From Shewanella sp. CG12_big_fil_rev_8_21_14_0_65_47_15 (GTDB lineage: Bacteria > Pseudomonadota > Gammaproteobacteria > Enterobacterales > Shewanellaceae), in NCBI RefSeq assembly GCF_002783505.1, contig NZ_PFGL01000014.1, positions 1 through 64,000 on the forward strand: DNA of 64,000 nucleotides, written 5' to 3'. Of this stretch, positions 37,533 to 47,294 are shown piece by piece; position 1 is the first letter of the stretch, and each line of letters starts with the position of its first letter. The notes below the pieces were generated by a model. It was not told the DNA's origin and made no database searches. It saw nothing but the letters and a program-made list of their open reading frames with translations. The translations under genes and the position numbers were made by a program.

Positions 37533-38438
37533 ATGAATCCGCCCCCCGCTTTGGCCTTAATCTTTGCCCTATTGGCTGCCACTTTAATGGGCACTATTGG
37601 CATATTCGCCCGCTTTGCAGCCCTGCCCGCCGAACACATTACCTTTTATCGTTTACTCTTTGGCGCCTTGTTTTTAACCGCTTACATGGTGTTTAACGGC
37701 AAGCGGCAGGAGATCCGCCATAGGCCCAGCAAACGAACCTTGATTAATGGCGCTATGCTCGCGGGATTTATGGCTTTTTATATCGAGGCCATTCAATACA
37801 CTCAAATGGCGACCGTGATTATGATTATCTACCTCGCGCCTGTGGTGTCTTCGGTATTTGCGCACTTTGTGTTTAATGAAAGACTCAACCGATTCAGTAT
37901 GGCAAGCGTGGTACTCGCCTTAGCGGGCTTTATATTAATGCTGCCCGTCACATCGAGCCAATCGCTATATGACTCTGAAATAGTGGGATATTGTTATGCG
38001 CTGCTCGCGCTAATTACCTATAGCGGCTTTATCTTAATCAATCGAAAACCCAGTGCCGCTTCGCCCTATCAAAGCACCTTAGTCCAGCTCAGTGTCGGCG
38101 CCCTCTGCTTACTGCCCTTAGTGTTAACCACGCCCTTAGTGCCGAGTCTGAATCAATTTGCTTGGCTGCTTGCGATTGGCTTCTTTCCGGGGTTTTTAGC
38201 GATTTTATTTGCGGTAAAAGCCCTAAGCCAACTGCCCTCGGTCACCTATGGCACACTCTCCTATGTGGAACCTGTCGTAGTAGTGACGCTGGCATGGTGG
38301 CTATTTAATGAGGCCTTAACGGCGCAGCAGCTCAGTGGTATGGGACTTATTATACTGGCAGGCATAACTCAGGGTTGGCTAAGCCAGAGGTTTTGCTACC
38401 GTCGGCGTGATTTAGGTAGAGCAAAAGCCAACGGATAA
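37533..38438 (+). CDS. EamA/DMT-family membrane transporter
   Basis: 301-aa inner-membrane protein with ten predicted helices in two EamA halves (LLAATLMGTIGIFARFAALP at the start; second half from about 155). AAGGTG ribosome site. Substrate not predictable. Monocistronic, ended by a bidirectional terminator shared with the convergent ABC-F gene. Confidence 0.88.
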   Translation: MNPPPALALIFALLAATLMGTIGIFARFAALPAEHITFYRLLFGALFLTAYMVFNGKRQEIRHRPSKRTLINGAMLAGFMAFYIEAIQYTQMATVIMIIYLAPVVSSVFAHFVFNERLNRFSMASVVLALAGFILMLPVTSSQSLYDSEIVGYCYALLALITYSGFILINRKPSAASPYQSTLVQLSVGALCLLPLVLTTPLVPSLNQFAWLLAIGFFPGFLAILFAVKALSQLPSVTYGTLSYVEPVVVVTLAWWLFNEALTAQQLSGMGLIILAGITQGWLSQRFCYRRRDLGRAKANG

Positions 38439-38482
38439 GGCGCTATAGCCGTTATCTATTCGCAAAGACAAACGCCAGAAAC

Positions 38483-38513
38483 AAAAACGCCGCTCAATAA
38501 GCGGCGTTTTTTT
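38483..38513. terminator. Bidirectional terminator between EamA and ABC-F genes
   Basis: Perfect 12-bp stem AAAAACGCCGCT / AGCGGCGTTTTT with a 5-nt loop and a T-run on both strands. Confidence 0.9.
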
Positions 38514-38533
38514 AGTACACTTAAGGCAAAAAA

Positions 38534-40126
38534 TTAGCCTTCGATACCCTTGCTGGCGAGGAATTCATCGTAGGTGCCCCTGAAATCATTCACACCCTTG
38601 GGGGTGATTTCAAGGATACGGTTTGCCAGTGACGATACGAATGCGCGGTCATGGCTCACAAAGAGTAAAGTGCCTTCGTATTTTTCTAAGGCGTTGTTTA
38701 ATGACTCGATAGATTCCATATCCATATGGTTAGTCGGTTCGTCGAGCATCAAAATATTGGCTTTTTGCATGATAAGCTTGCCAAATAACATCCGCCCCTT
38801 CTCACCACCCGACAACACTTTAACCGACTTTTTAATGTCGTCGGCGCCAAATAACATCCGGCCTAAAATGCCACGGACAGACTGATCGTCATCTTCGGGT
38901 TTGCGCCACTGGCTCATCCATTCGAATAAAGTCATGTCGTTCGCGAAATCAGACTCGTGATCCTGGGCGTAGTAGCCAATGTTGGCGTTTTCAGACCATT
39001 GAATATGACCTTCATCCTGTGGGATATCATGGATTAAGGTACGCAGCAGGGTCGTTTTACCCACGCCGTTCTCACCGAGGATGGCGATACGCTCACCCAC
39101 TTCCACAATCAGATTTAAATCTTTAAATAGCGGAGTGTCATAACCTTTGGTTAAATTTTCAACCACTAAGGCATTACGGAACAGTTTCTTTTCCTGTTCG
39201 AAACGAATAAAGGGGTTCACGCGGCTAGAGGCTTTGACTTCATCTAGCTTAATTTTGTCGATTTGACGGGCGCGTGAAGTCGCTTGTTTTGCCTTAGAAG
39301 CGTTGGCGGAGAAACGTGCAACGAAGGTTTGCAGCTCAGAAATTTGCGCCTTTTTCTTGGCATTATCCGCAATTAAACGTTCGCGTGCCTGGGTGGCCGC
39401 TTGCATATATTCGTCGTAGTTACCAGGGTAAACGCGCAGCTCACCGTAGTCTAAGTCCGCCATATGGGTACAGACCGAGTTTAGGAAGTAACGGTCGTGG
39501 GAAATAATGATCATGGTGCTGTCGCGTTGGTTCAGTACGTCCTGTAACCAGCGGATGGTGTCGATGTCCAAGTTGTTGGTTGGTTCGTCGAGCAGCAGTA
39601 CATCGGGATCGGAGAACAATGCCTGGGCTAACAGTACCCGCAGTTTTAAACCTGGGGCGATTTCAGACATCAAACCAAAGTGGGTCTCAATGCCAATACC
39701 GACACCGAGCAGGAGTTCACCGGCACGAGATTCGGCGGTGTAACCGTCCATCTCGGCAAATTCCATTTCAAGGTTTGCCACGGCAATGCCGTCTTCTTCG
39801 CTCATTTCGGGCAGAGAATAAATACGGTCACGCTCTTGCTTAACCTTCCACAGCTCACGGTGACCCATGATCACTGTGTCGATCAGGGTGTATTCCTCAT
39901 AACCGAATTGGTTCTGGCTTAGTTTACCCAGACGCTCGTTGACGTCTAAAGATACGTTACCGCTGCTTGGCTCTAGATCACCGCAAAGGATCTTCATGAA
40001 GGTTGATTTACCGCAGCCATTTGCACCGATAAGACCGTAACGGTTACCGCCGCCAAATTTAACTGAGATGTTTTCAAACAGTGGCTTAGAGCCAAACTGC
40101 ATGGTGATATTCGCTGTTGTGATCAA
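38534..40126 (-). CDS. ybiT: ABC-F family ATPase, YbiT type
   Basis: 530-aa cytoplasmic protein with two ABC domains joined by the P-site linker and no membrane part. First domain: Walker [22 protein letters not shown]; second: [32 protein letters not shown]. These ATPases bind the ribosome and rescue or tune translation. The closest known type by motif and length is YbiT (E. coli 530 aa; same [14 protein letters not shown] opening). The start codon is TTG with GGAAG upstream. Confidence 0.9.
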   Translation of the reverse strand: MITTANITMQFGSKPLFENISVKFGGGNRYGLIGANGCGKSTFMKILCGDLEPSSGNVSLDVNERLGKLSQNQFGYEEYTLIDTVIMGHRELWKVKQERDRIYSLPEMSEEDGIAVANLEMEFAEMDGYTAESRAGELLLGVGIGIETHFGLMSEIAPGLKLRVLLAQALFSDPDVLLLDEPTNNLDIDTIRWLQDVLNQRDSTMIIISHDRYFLNSVCTHMADLDYGELRVYPGNYDEYMQAATQARERLIADNAKKKAQISELQTFVARFSANASKAKQATSRARQIDKIKLDEVKASSRVNPFIRFEQEKKLFRNALVVENLTKGYDTPLFKDLNLIVEVGERIAILGENGVGKTTLLRTLIHDIPQDEGHIQWSENANIGYYAQDHESDFANDMTLFEWMSQWRKPEDDDQSVRGILGRMLFGADDIKKSVKVLSGGEKGRMLFGKLIMQKANILMLDEPTNHMDMESIESLNNALEKYEGTLLFVSHDRAFVSSLANRILEITPKGVNDFRGTYDEFLASKGIEG

Positions 40127-40333
40127 AATGAACTTCCAAATCGAGTAATGTTGGCCAGACTATTGGCAGTGCAAATAAGCATAAACCAATTTCCACTAGC
40201 CTGAGGGGGTAAAAATAAACGTGGCACTATAGCAGTTTGGGCTAAATTATCAACTAAAAAGGCCTCATCCTTCTCCCCTGCAACGCCTTGTCCTGGCGGC
40301 GAAATCCAAATCGGATCGGCGTCAAGGCAGAGG

Positions 40334-42568
40334 CTACAGCTGCTGTTTCCTTAAACGATTGGCGTTGGTTACCACGGTAAGCGACGATAAGGCCATGGCC
40401 GCTCCGGCAATCACAGGGCTTAACAGCATGCCCGTTAAGGGATAAAGCACGCCCGCCGCCACCGGAATACCTAAACTGTTATACACAAAGGCACCGAACA
40501 GATTCTGCTTAATATTGGTGATGGTCGCCCGCGACAGGGCCAATAAGTTAGCAATCACTATCAGCTGATGGGAGAGCAGTGTCATATCGGCACTCTCGAT
40601 CGCCACCTCAGTGCCCGATCCCATGGCAATACCCACATCGGCACTCATCAAGGCGGGCGCATCGTTAATGCCATCCCCCACCATGGCAACAATATGCCCC
40701 TGTTGCTGCAATGCTTTAATATGTTGCTGCTTTTGCTCGGGTAATACGCCGGCTATCACTTCGCTAATACCGACGCTATCGGCAACAGCCTGCGCCGTTA
40801 ACGGATTATCCCCCGTCAATAACACCACACGGATCCCCTGTTGCTGCATAGCCTGGATCGCACTTTTTGCATCGGGTTTAATAGGATCGGCAAGGGCGAT
40901 AGTGGCCACTAACTTGCCCGCCTTGGCCACATATATAGGCGTTTTACCTTGTTTGGCAAAGTGTGAGCTCGCCTCAATCTCTAATCCAGAGCCATGCTGT
41001 TCGGCCACATTAAAGGCTTGCATCAGGGCGAGGTTGCCCACCAGCAGCGCCGCGCCTTCTACTTGCCCCTCAATCCCTTTGCCTTGGTGGTTAGTGAAGA
41101 CTTGCGTCTCTGGCAATAGGCTTATGGATTGCTTGGCATAGTGGACTATCGCACTCGCCAGTGGATGTTCGGAATGCTGCTCTAGGCTCGCAATCGCACC
41201 GAGTAGGGATAATTGCTCCTCTTCAGCAATGACAGATGACCAATTCACATCCGTCACTTGGGGTTTACCTAAGGTCACTGTGCCGGTTTTATCGAGCACA
41301 ACACAATCGACTTTGCTGGCACTCTGTAGGGCTTCGCCATTTTTGACCAGTACGCCCATCTGTGCGGCGCGGCCCACGGCCACCATAATTGACATGGGCG
41401 TTGCTAGCCCTAGGGCGCAGGGGCAAGCAATAATCAGCACACTGGTCAGCACCACGAGCGCATGGCTTAGGGCGGGAGCGGGGCCAACAAAGAACCAGAT
41501 CAAAGCCGCCAGTAGCGCAATAACCACCACACTCGGCACAAACACCGCCGAGATCTTATCCGCCAGCCGGCCAATGGGCATTTTAGAGGTTTGCGCCTCC
41601 TGTACTAAGGCGATAATTTTGGCAAGCCGCGTATCCTTAAGCCCAGCGGTCACTCGATACACTAAGCTGCCATTGCCGTTGACTGTGCCGGCACTGAGGC
41701 TATCGCCGATATTTTTAGATACGGGAATAGGTTCACCCGTGAGCATGGCTTCATCCAGCAGTGATTGGCCCGACTCCACCACACCATCTAAAGCGACTCT
41801 GTCTCCTGGGCGTAAACGCAGTTTATCCCCAAGTTTTAGCAAGCTAATTTCAACCTCTTCATCGCCCTTCTCCCCGATGCGAATAGCGGTAGAAGATTGC
41901 AGGCCGAGCAGACGTTGCACCGCTTCACTGGTTTTCCCCCGCGCCTTAAGCTCGAGGGCATGGCCTAGGTTAATTAAGCCTAAGATCATCACACTCGCCT
42001 CAAAATACACATGGCGGGTATCCATAGGAAATGCCGTTGGGATCAAAACCACCAACATGGAATAGGCCCAAGCCGTAGTCGTACCCAGCACGATCAAGGT
42101 ATCCATATTGGTGGTTTTAGCCTTAAGCGCGCGCCACATACCTTGATAGAAATGTTTGCCCGTGGCGATCAGTAAAACAAGGGTCACCAACCCCATAATG
42201 CCCCAACCTAACTGCATACTGGGGCTGTTGATCATCATCTCACCACCCAGTAATCCCCAGAGCATCATAGGCACGCCCACAACGAGCGCGGCTAGCGCTT
42301 GGCGCATCCGCAGGCGATATTCGGCCGCATCCTCTAGCCGCTTTTCCTCTGCTGCCGCCTTAGCATCGATGATCACCTGTGCCGGATAGCCCGCATTTGC
42401 CATCAGCTCCAATGCGGTATCTGTGCTCATTTCACCGTTCACTGTCACTTGCTTATCGGCGAGATTGACCCTAGCTTCGATACCCTGCTGGGCAGCAAAA
42501 GCCTTTTCAATTTTGGCAACACAACCGGCACAATTCATATTGGCGACATAGAGTCTTATCTGAGACAT
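40334..42568 (-). CDS. copA: Copper-exporting P1B-type ATPase
   Basis: 744-aa inner-membrane pump for Cu(I). One N-terminal metal-binding domain (MNCAGC, Cys13/Cys16), about eight membrane helices with the CPC site (CPCALGLATP, near residue 381), phosphorylation site DKTGT (near 424), and GDGINDAPAL (near 629). Only one HMA domain, fewer than the two of E. coli CopA. Start at 42568 (AAGGA at 7 nt) is preferred over an ATG 18 codons upstream, which would lie inside the promoter. Control by a MerR-type copper sensor is indicated by the promoter. Confidence 0.95.
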   Translation of the reverse strand: MSQIRLYVANMNCAGCVAKIEKAFAAQQGIEARVNLADKQVTVNGEMSTDTALELMANAGYPAQVIIDAKAAAEEKRLEDAAEYRLRMRQALAALVVGVPMMLWGLLGGEMMINSPSMQLGWGIMGLVTLVLLIATGKHFYQGMWRALKAKTTNMDTLIVLGTTTAWAYSMLVVLIPTAFPMDTRHVYFEASVMILGLINLGHALELKARGKTSEAVQRLLGLQSSTAIRIGEKGDEEVEISLLKLGDKLRLRPGDRVALDGVVESGQSLLDEAMLTGEPIPVSKNIGDSLSAGTVNGNGSLVYRVTAGLKDTRLAKIIALVQEAQTSKMPIGRLADKISAVFVPSVVVIALLAALIWFFVGPAPALSHALVVLTSVLIIACPCALGLATPMSIMVAVGRAAQMGVLVKNGEALQSASKVDCVVLDKTGTVTLGKPQVTDVNWSSVIAEEEQLSLLGAIASLEQHSEHPLASAIVHYAKQSISLLPETQVFTNHQGKGIEGQVEGAALLVGNLALMQAFNVAEQHGSGLEIEASSHFAKQGKTPIYVAKAGKLVATIALADPIKPDAKSAIQAMQQQGIRVVLLTGDNPLTAQAVADSVGISEVIAGVLPEQKQQHIKALQQQGHIVAMVGDGINDAPALMSADVGIAMGSGTEVAIESADMTLLSHQLIVIANLLALSRATITNIKQNLFGAFVYNSLGIPVAAGVLYPLTGMLLSPVIAGAAMALSSLTVVTNANRLRKQQL

Positions 42569-42605
42569 GGGATATTCCTTGGTTGAACTTAAACACGATA
42601 GGATT

Positions 42606-42636
42606 AAGATAGAGTCTCCCACTATGGGAGAGTCAA
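42606..42636 (-). promoter_or_regulatory. MerR/CueR-type promoter of copA
   Basis: On the minus strand, -35 TTGACT (42636-42631) and -10 TATCTT (42611-42606) are separated by 19 bp, the overlong spacing that MerR-family activators correct. The spacer carries the dyad CTCCCATAGTGGGAG. This lies between copA and the divergent MerR-type gene. Confidence 0.85.
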
Positions 42637-42693
42637 GGATGAATTTATCGGCGACTCACCTTAGCATTATAGGTGTAAATAACCGAGGTCAAG

Positions 42694-42942
42694 ATGAAGA
42701 TAGGTGAAGTGGCGAAACAGACGGGCTTAAGCGTTAAGAGTATCCGTTATTATCACGATATTGGTTTAGTCTGTGGCGGTCGAAATGAAGCGGGATATCG
42801 CGTCTATCGCCAGCAGGATATTGAATCCCTTAAATTTGTACACCAATGCCGCGATCTCGGCTTTAGCCTAGAGGACTTTATCTGCGCCGCAGTGCAGATG
42901 CATTATCCAGCACAAGTTTTGGTAGCTTACCCGCAGGGGTAA
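42694..42942 (+). pseudogene. Truncated MerR-family (CueR-like) regulator
   Basis: 82 codons, against about 130 for CueR. Residues 1-62 are an intact MerR DNA-binding domain (MKIGEVAKQTGLSVKSIRYY, GGRNEAGYRVYRQQDIESL, QCRDLGFSLEDF). After that the frame runs into the 3' end of the convergent S9 gene, and the dimerisation helix and the C-terminal copper-binding Cys loop are missing. GAGGTC ribosome site and start are normal. A deletion joining the two gene ends is the simplest explanation. It may still bind DNA weakly, but copper sensing should be lost. Confidence 0.8.
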
Positions 42943-44917
42943 ATTCAAATACTTTGCCATAGAAAGCCAACTCAGTTTCTAACCCCGCCGCCTTATGCTC
43001 TGGTTTTCTGCCCTCATCGGGCTCATCCTCATAGCCTACATAGGCCGTAGGTACACCCTTTGCCTTAAGCGCCTCATATATTTGCCGGGATTGCTGCGCT
43101 GGTACTATCTTATTTCTTAGCCCTTGAAAGATCAGTAAAGGTTCATTGAGTCCCTCTAGATGGTAAAAAGGCGATAGCTCACGGTAGCGGGCTTTATTTT
43201 CAGCATAGGGACCAATTAGTTGGTCTAGATAACCCGTTTCAAACTTATGGGTGCCTTTGGCGAGTTGTTCAAAATCGCTGATCCCCTCATAGCTCACCCC
43301 AGCTTGGAAGACATCGTAAAAAGCCAAGGATGACATCACAGTCAAGCCACCCGCACTGATCCCACGGATCGCCAGTTTGCTGCCGTCTACCCAACCTTTA
43401 GCCACTAAATACTTGGCCGCGTTGATCGCATCTTCCACATCACTCTGCCCCCAGTTGCCATAGAGACTCTGGCGGTAAGCGCGACCAAAACCACTGCTGC
43501 CACGGAAATTTAAATCGAGCACCGCAAAGCCGCGGCTGGTCCAAAATTGAATATCACTGCGATAGGCGAGGCTCGCCCTTGCCGTCGGGCCGCCGTGCAA
43601 CATCACAATTAACGGCGGGCGCGTATCGTTTGGTGCAATATAATTAGGGTTCACTGGCCCATAAAAATAGCCATAGGCCTGCTGATGTTTACCCGTCGTG
43701 AAGGCGATATTTTTCGCCCGCGACACATAGTTAGGATCCAGTTTTGGCAGCGCTGGGGCGTAGACTAGCTCAGTACCACGGCCAACGACACGGTAAATGC
43801 CCTTTTCAGGGGTGGCTTTAGCACCCACAAAATAGACACCGTCCTCCCCCTTAACCACTTGGGCGATTTCAGCAAAATCCACCGCTAACGACTCGGTTAA
43901 CCCAGAGTCTAAATGTATACGGATCAACGCCGCCTGATTACCTTCAACATAACTGGCAATCAAGGTATTGGCGCTTTCAAAGGCGTAATTATGATTCCCT
44001 AAACGCCAATCGGGAACGGCAAACTCGGCGCTTTTGGCCAGCACAGGTGCGAGCGAGCCCTCAGGCGTGACGCGGTAGATATTCCACCAATTATTGATAT
44101 CGGATACCACATAAAGCTGACCATCTGGGCTAAACAGCGGCTGAGTTACGGAGGAATCTTTAGGGGTGTTTATTCTGCGGATATGATGCAACTGCCCCTT
44201 ACGATCTAAATCCCCAAGCCACAACACACTGTTATCCCAAGGCATATAAGGATGTTCCCAGGAGATCCAGGCAAGCCGAGTGTTATCGGGGGAAATCCGA
44301 GGGGAACTGATAAAATCATGGCCAGAGACAAAGGTATCCCCCTCACCCGCAAAGTTCAGATTGATAGTGACTAGGCTCGCCTTTGGCTCCCCACCTTGGC
44401 GGTGATCCTCACGCACACAGATAATGCGTGACCCCTTAGGATAGGAAATGCAATCGGCATGGCGTGTGCCATTCGGGGTTAAGGGGAGCGGGGGTTGATT
44501 GGGGGCAAAACGATAAAACAGCTGATCCTGCAGTTTGGTCACGAACAGGCTCTGACCTATGCCTAAGAATGCCGCGCCACCATATTCATATACTGCGGAT
44601 TTGGCATTGAACTCAGGGAGAACCACCTCAGTGACATTGGCAAATTTATCGAGGCGTTTAATCCCTACCTTACCCTGTGCTTTACCGCTGGACTCGGAAA
44701 AATATATAGCCTCACCCACACTCTGTAACTCGGCAATATCATCGACCCTTTCAAAGACCTCTGCAGCCGAAAGGGGCGATTGCCAGCTACCATAGGGAGC
44801 AACAATTCTATCGCCATTTTCCTTGACGGATAAGCCCTGTGTATCCGTACGCTCACAGCCGCTAAGCAGCAATAAAGCCGCGCTTAACAGATATGGAAAA
44901 TAGCGTCGTAATTCCAT
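42878..44917 (-). CDS. S9-family peptidase-like lipoprotein, catalytic residues changed
   Basis: 679-aa lipoprotein (lipobox LLSGC near residue 21). An N-terminal beta-propeller-like part (about 40-400) precedes an alpha/beta hydrolase domain (about 415-660) of the prolyl oligopeptidase / acylaminoacyl peptidase group: HGGP oxyanion block, nucleophile GISAGG (Ser521). The usual catalytic Asp block (QGxxDxxVP) reads QGLRNKIVP, with Asn602, and the usual EGHGF block reads EPDEG, with Asp634 in place of His. It may therefore be inactive. The start at 44917 has GGGG upstream. The 3' end overlaps the truncated MerR gene. Confidence 0.85.
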   Translation of the reverse strand: MELRRYFPYLLSAALLLLSGCERTDTQGLSVKENGDRIVAPYGSWQSPLSAAEVFERVDDIAELQSVGEAIYFSESSGKAQGKVGIKRLDKFANVTEVVLPEFNAKSAVYEYGGAAFLGIGQSLFVTKLQDQLFYRFAPNQPPLPLTPNGTRHADCISYPKGSRIICVREDHRQGGEPKASLVTINLNFAGEGDTFVSGHDFISSPRISPDNTRLAWISWEHPYMPWDNSVLWLGDLDRKGQLHHIRRINTPKDSSVTQPLFSPDGQLYVVSDINNWWNIYRVTPEGSLAPVLAKSAEFAVPDWRLGNHNYAFESANTLIASYVEGNQAALIRIHLDSGLTESLAVDFAEIAQVVKGEDGVYFVGAKATPEKGIYRVVGRGTELVYAPALPKLDPNYVSRAKNIAFTTGKHQQAYGYFYGPVNPNYIAPNDTRPPLIVMLHGGPTARASLAYRSDIQFWTSRGFAVLDLNFRGSSGFGRAYRQSLYGNWGQSDVEDAINAAKYLVAKGWVDGSKLAIRGISAGGLTVMSSLAFYDVFQAGVSYEGISDFEQLAKGTHKFETGYLDQLIGPYAENKARYRELSPFYHLEGLNEPLLIFQGLRNKIVPAQQSRQIYEALKAKGVPTAYVGYEDEPDEGRKPEHKAAGLETELAFYGKVFEFTPAGKLPKLVLDNASALRRR

Positions 44918-44975
44918 TTTTTCCCCAAGTTTGCTCATGTTACAAACCGCAACGGTATCTCAATGCGCCATTAGG

Positions 44976-45218
44976 CTATTTTTTAAATTTTTGGATAAAC
45001 CAATTTAACACTTTTAGCTGCTGCACCTGTGTCAAACCAAAATAAATGCAAATCCAAGGCGACACGAGGAAAAACCACGGAATGACAGCCAGCGAACGAC
45101 CCGTAAATAGGAGGAAAAAGAAACCACTGTAGATCACTAATACACCTAAGGTACCAACCATTAGCATCATACGTTTGGTGATTTTCTCAAGCCAAAGGGC
45201 TTTTTCCTGCCAAGACAT
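44976..45218 (-). CDS. Small membrane protein, 80 aa
   Basis: Two hydrophobic segments (about 18-40 and 44-62) with a basic C-terminal tail (LNWFIQKFKK). No family recognised. It lies 58 bp upstream of the S9 lipoprotein gene on the same strand and may be cotranscribed. GGAG is 12 nt from the ATG, rather far. Confidence 0.55.
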   Translation of the reverse strand: MSWQEKALWLEKITKRMMLMVGTLGVLVIYSGFFFLLFTGRSLAVIPWFFLVSPWICIYFGLTQVQQLKVLNWFIQKFKK

Positions 45219-45376
45219 TCAGATAACTAACTCCATCATCATGTCGTTAAACATGTTTGTAAACTTATGTAAAAAAGTGGATGGCGATTGTTGAAGGTTA
45301 ACAACCAAATGTCAACTCCAGCAAGCAAATTTCACCAGCGGCAGACAAATTACAGCAATATATTAGCAATAAAGAA

Positions 45377-45400
45377 AAAACCGAGCCTAGACTCGGTTTT
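45377..45400 (-). terminator. Terminator of the valine/isoleucine operon
   Basis: Perfect 9-bp stem AAAACCGAG / CTCGGTTTT with a 6-nt loop and flanking A/T runs, 26 bp past the last gene of the operon. Confidence 0.85.
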
Positions 45401-45425
45401 GCTTAACACTAATAGGATATCCCCA

Positions 45426-46184
45426 TTACAGGCGGATGCCACCATCCACTTCGAACACGCGACCATTAACATAGTCGTTCTCTATAATAAAGCGTACGGT
45501 GGAAGCGATTTCATCGGCATGACCTAGACGCCCCACGGGAACCAACTTCTCTAGCCGCTCTAGCGCTTCGGGTTTCATTGCCGCCGTCATCTCGGTGGCA
45601 ATCACGCCGGGAGCGACCGCTGCGCTGCGAATATTATAACGCGCCAGCTCCTTGGCCCAGCCAACAGACATGGCCGCAACGCCCGCCTTAGAGGCCGCGT
45701 AGTTTGACTGCCCCATATTACCCGCTTTCGCTAGGCTAGAAATGTTCACTATCACGCCCGCTTGACCGGATTCGATCATCGCGGCTGCCGCTTCACGGCC
45801 GCAAAGGAAAGTCCCAGTGAGGTTAACATTGATCACCGATTGGAATTGCTCGAATGACATACGGTCAGTCACTTTGCCGTCTTTGGCTTTGACTAACATG
45901 CCATCGCGCAGAATACCGGCATTATTAACCAACACGTTGACTTGGCCAAAGTCTTCCAGAATATAGGCAAAGCCTGCGACTACGTCTTCTTCATCGGTAA
46001 TATCTAACGCATAACCTTGGACTTCAGTGGTGGCACCGAGATCGGCACAGGCTCGTTCAAGCTTTTCTTGATCCACGTCGATAAGCGCCAACTTAGCCCC
46101 CGCCTGGGCAAAATTTTGCGCCATTGCTAAGCCTAAACCACCCGCGCCGCCAGTAATGACGACCACCTTATCTTTTAAATCCAT
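45426..46184 (-). CDS. ivdG: SDR 3-hydroxyacyl-CoA dehydrogenase
   Basis: 252-aa short-chain dehydrogenase with NAD(P) motif TGGAGGLG near residue 12, NNAG, catalytic Ser (NISSLAKAG) and YxxxK (SNYAASKAG), and C-terminal NGRVFEVDGG. In this operon it most likely oxidises 2-methyl-3-hydroxybutyryl-CoA in isoleucine breakdown. On sequence alone it could be called FabG-like. Last gene of the operon, 23 bp after mmsB. The ivd symbol follows Shewanella usage as I remember it. Confidence 0.85.
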   Translation of the reverse strand: MDLKDKVVVITGGAGGLGLAMAQNFAQAGAKLALIDVDQEKLERACADLGATTEVQGYALDITDEEDVVAGFAYILEDFGQVNVLVNNAGILRDGMLVKAKDGKVTDRMSFEQFQSVINVNLTGTFLCGREAAAAMIESGQAGVIVNISSLAKAGNMGQSNYAASKAGVAAMSVGWAKELARYNIRSAAVAPGVIATEMTAAMKPEALERLEKLVPVGRLGHADEIASTVRFIIENDYVNGRVFEVDGGIRL

Positions 46185-46207
46185 CTGGTTATCCCTTGTT
46201 TTAATGT

Positions 46208-47110
46208 TTATTTTTTGAGTGGTGCAAATTGTTCAAAAATACTGGAAAAATCTCGGCGGCCATTACCTTGTCTTGCATGATTGACATACAAGCTGCGGGC
46301 GAGTGCGCCCATTGGCGTGCTGGAATTGCTCAATAATGCGGCTTCCTGTGACAGGCCGAGATCTTTAACCATCAAATCTACCATAAAGCCGCCCTGATAG
46401 CCCTTAGAAGACGGCACAGTTTCCATCACGCCTGGACAGGGATTGTACTTCTCTAACGTCCAGTTACCACCACTGCTGACCTTCATAATGTCGGATAACA
46501 CTTTGGGATCGAGACCGTGATCAATCCCCATTTGCAGGGCTTCAGAAGTGCCGACCATCAGCACAGATAACAACATGTTATTGCAGATTTTTGCGACTTG
46601 TCCCGCCCCTGGGCCGCCGGCGTGGAAGATATTAACGCCCATCGCCTTGAGCACAATCTGGGCGCGCTCAAATGCAATATCCGAACCACCACAAATAAAG
46701 GTCAAGGTGCCCGCTGCCGCGCCTGCTGTGCCGCCAGAAACAGGGGCATCCATAAACTCGATGCCACTTTTAGCCGCTTCGGCCGCCACTAATTGCGCGC
46801 TTTGGGCATCAATTGTCGAGCAATCGATCAGCAAGGTATCGCCCGCAACTACGTCGAGCAGGCCTTTGTCTGTGCCATTGCCTAAATATAAACTTTTTAC
46901 ATGCTTGCCCGCAGGCAACATAGTGATCACCACATTCGCACCCGCCGCGGCGCCGCAGGCGGTGGTAGACACTAATGCACCTTGGTCGGCAAGGCTTTGC
47001 ATCGCCTCGGGCACTAAGTCGAATACCCGAACCGTCATGCCCGCTTTTAACAAGTTGGCCGCCATTGGGCCGCCCATATTACCTAAACCGATAAATGCTA
47101 CTGTACTCAT
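46208..47110 (-). CDS. mmsB: 3-hydroxyisobutyrate dehydrogenase
   Basis: 300-aa NAD-dependent enzyme converting 3-hydroxyisobutyrate to methylmalonate semialdehyde in valine breakdown. Rossmann motif VAFIGLGNMGGPMAANLLKA, substrate block DAPVSGGTAGA near 122, catalytic Lys in GAGQVAKICNN near 171. AGGAG precedes the ATG. The gap to the upstream gene contains short tandem repeats. Confidence 0.95.
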   Translation of the reverse strand: MSTVAFIGLGNMGGPMAANLLKAGMTVRVFDLVPEAMQSLADQGALVSTTACGAAAGANVVITMLPAGKHVKSLYLGNGTDKGLLDVVAGDTLLIDCSTIDAQSAQLVAAEAAKSGIEFMDAPVSGGTAGAAAGTLTFICGGSDIAFERAQIVLKAMGVNIFHAGGPGAGQVAKICNNMLLSVLMVGTSEALQMGIDHGLDPKVLSDIMKVSSGGNWTLEKYNPCPGVMETVPSSKGYQGGFMVDLMVKDLGLSQEAALLSNSSTPMGALARSLYVNHARQGNGRRDFSSIFEQFAPLKK

Positions 47111-47203
47111 GCCATCACTCCTGTGTGCTGTTCTCTTTTTGGGTGTAGTGGTAATGCTGTCATTACCACAGAGTAAAGCGAGCTTAACTGAGCCTAGGTC
47201 GAA

Positions 47204-47294
47204 TTAACTCAGTCCGTTAACTCAGCCGTAAACTCAGTCAATTAAATGTCCAAGTTTCTCACTATCTAAGTGCCTAAATATCTAAGTACCTTAG
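47204..47294. repeat. Short tandem repeats between ivdE and mmsB
   Basis: Three adjoining 12-13-bp units, TTAACTCAGTCCG, TTAACTCAGCCG and TAAACTCAGTCA (47204-47240), then two 16-bp units, TATCTAAGTGCCTAAA and TATCTAAGTACCTTAG (47263-47294). The last unit includes the stop codon of the upstream gene. They look like slippage-born microrepeats. Confidence 0.75.

Noticed and set aside
41229..42065. 278-codon plus-strand frame
   Set aside because: Lies wholly inside copA on the other strand; low-complexity Ser/Thr/Pro composition typical of an antisense frame.
46548..47207. 219-codon plus-strand frame
   Set aside because: Antisense to mmsB, no family features.
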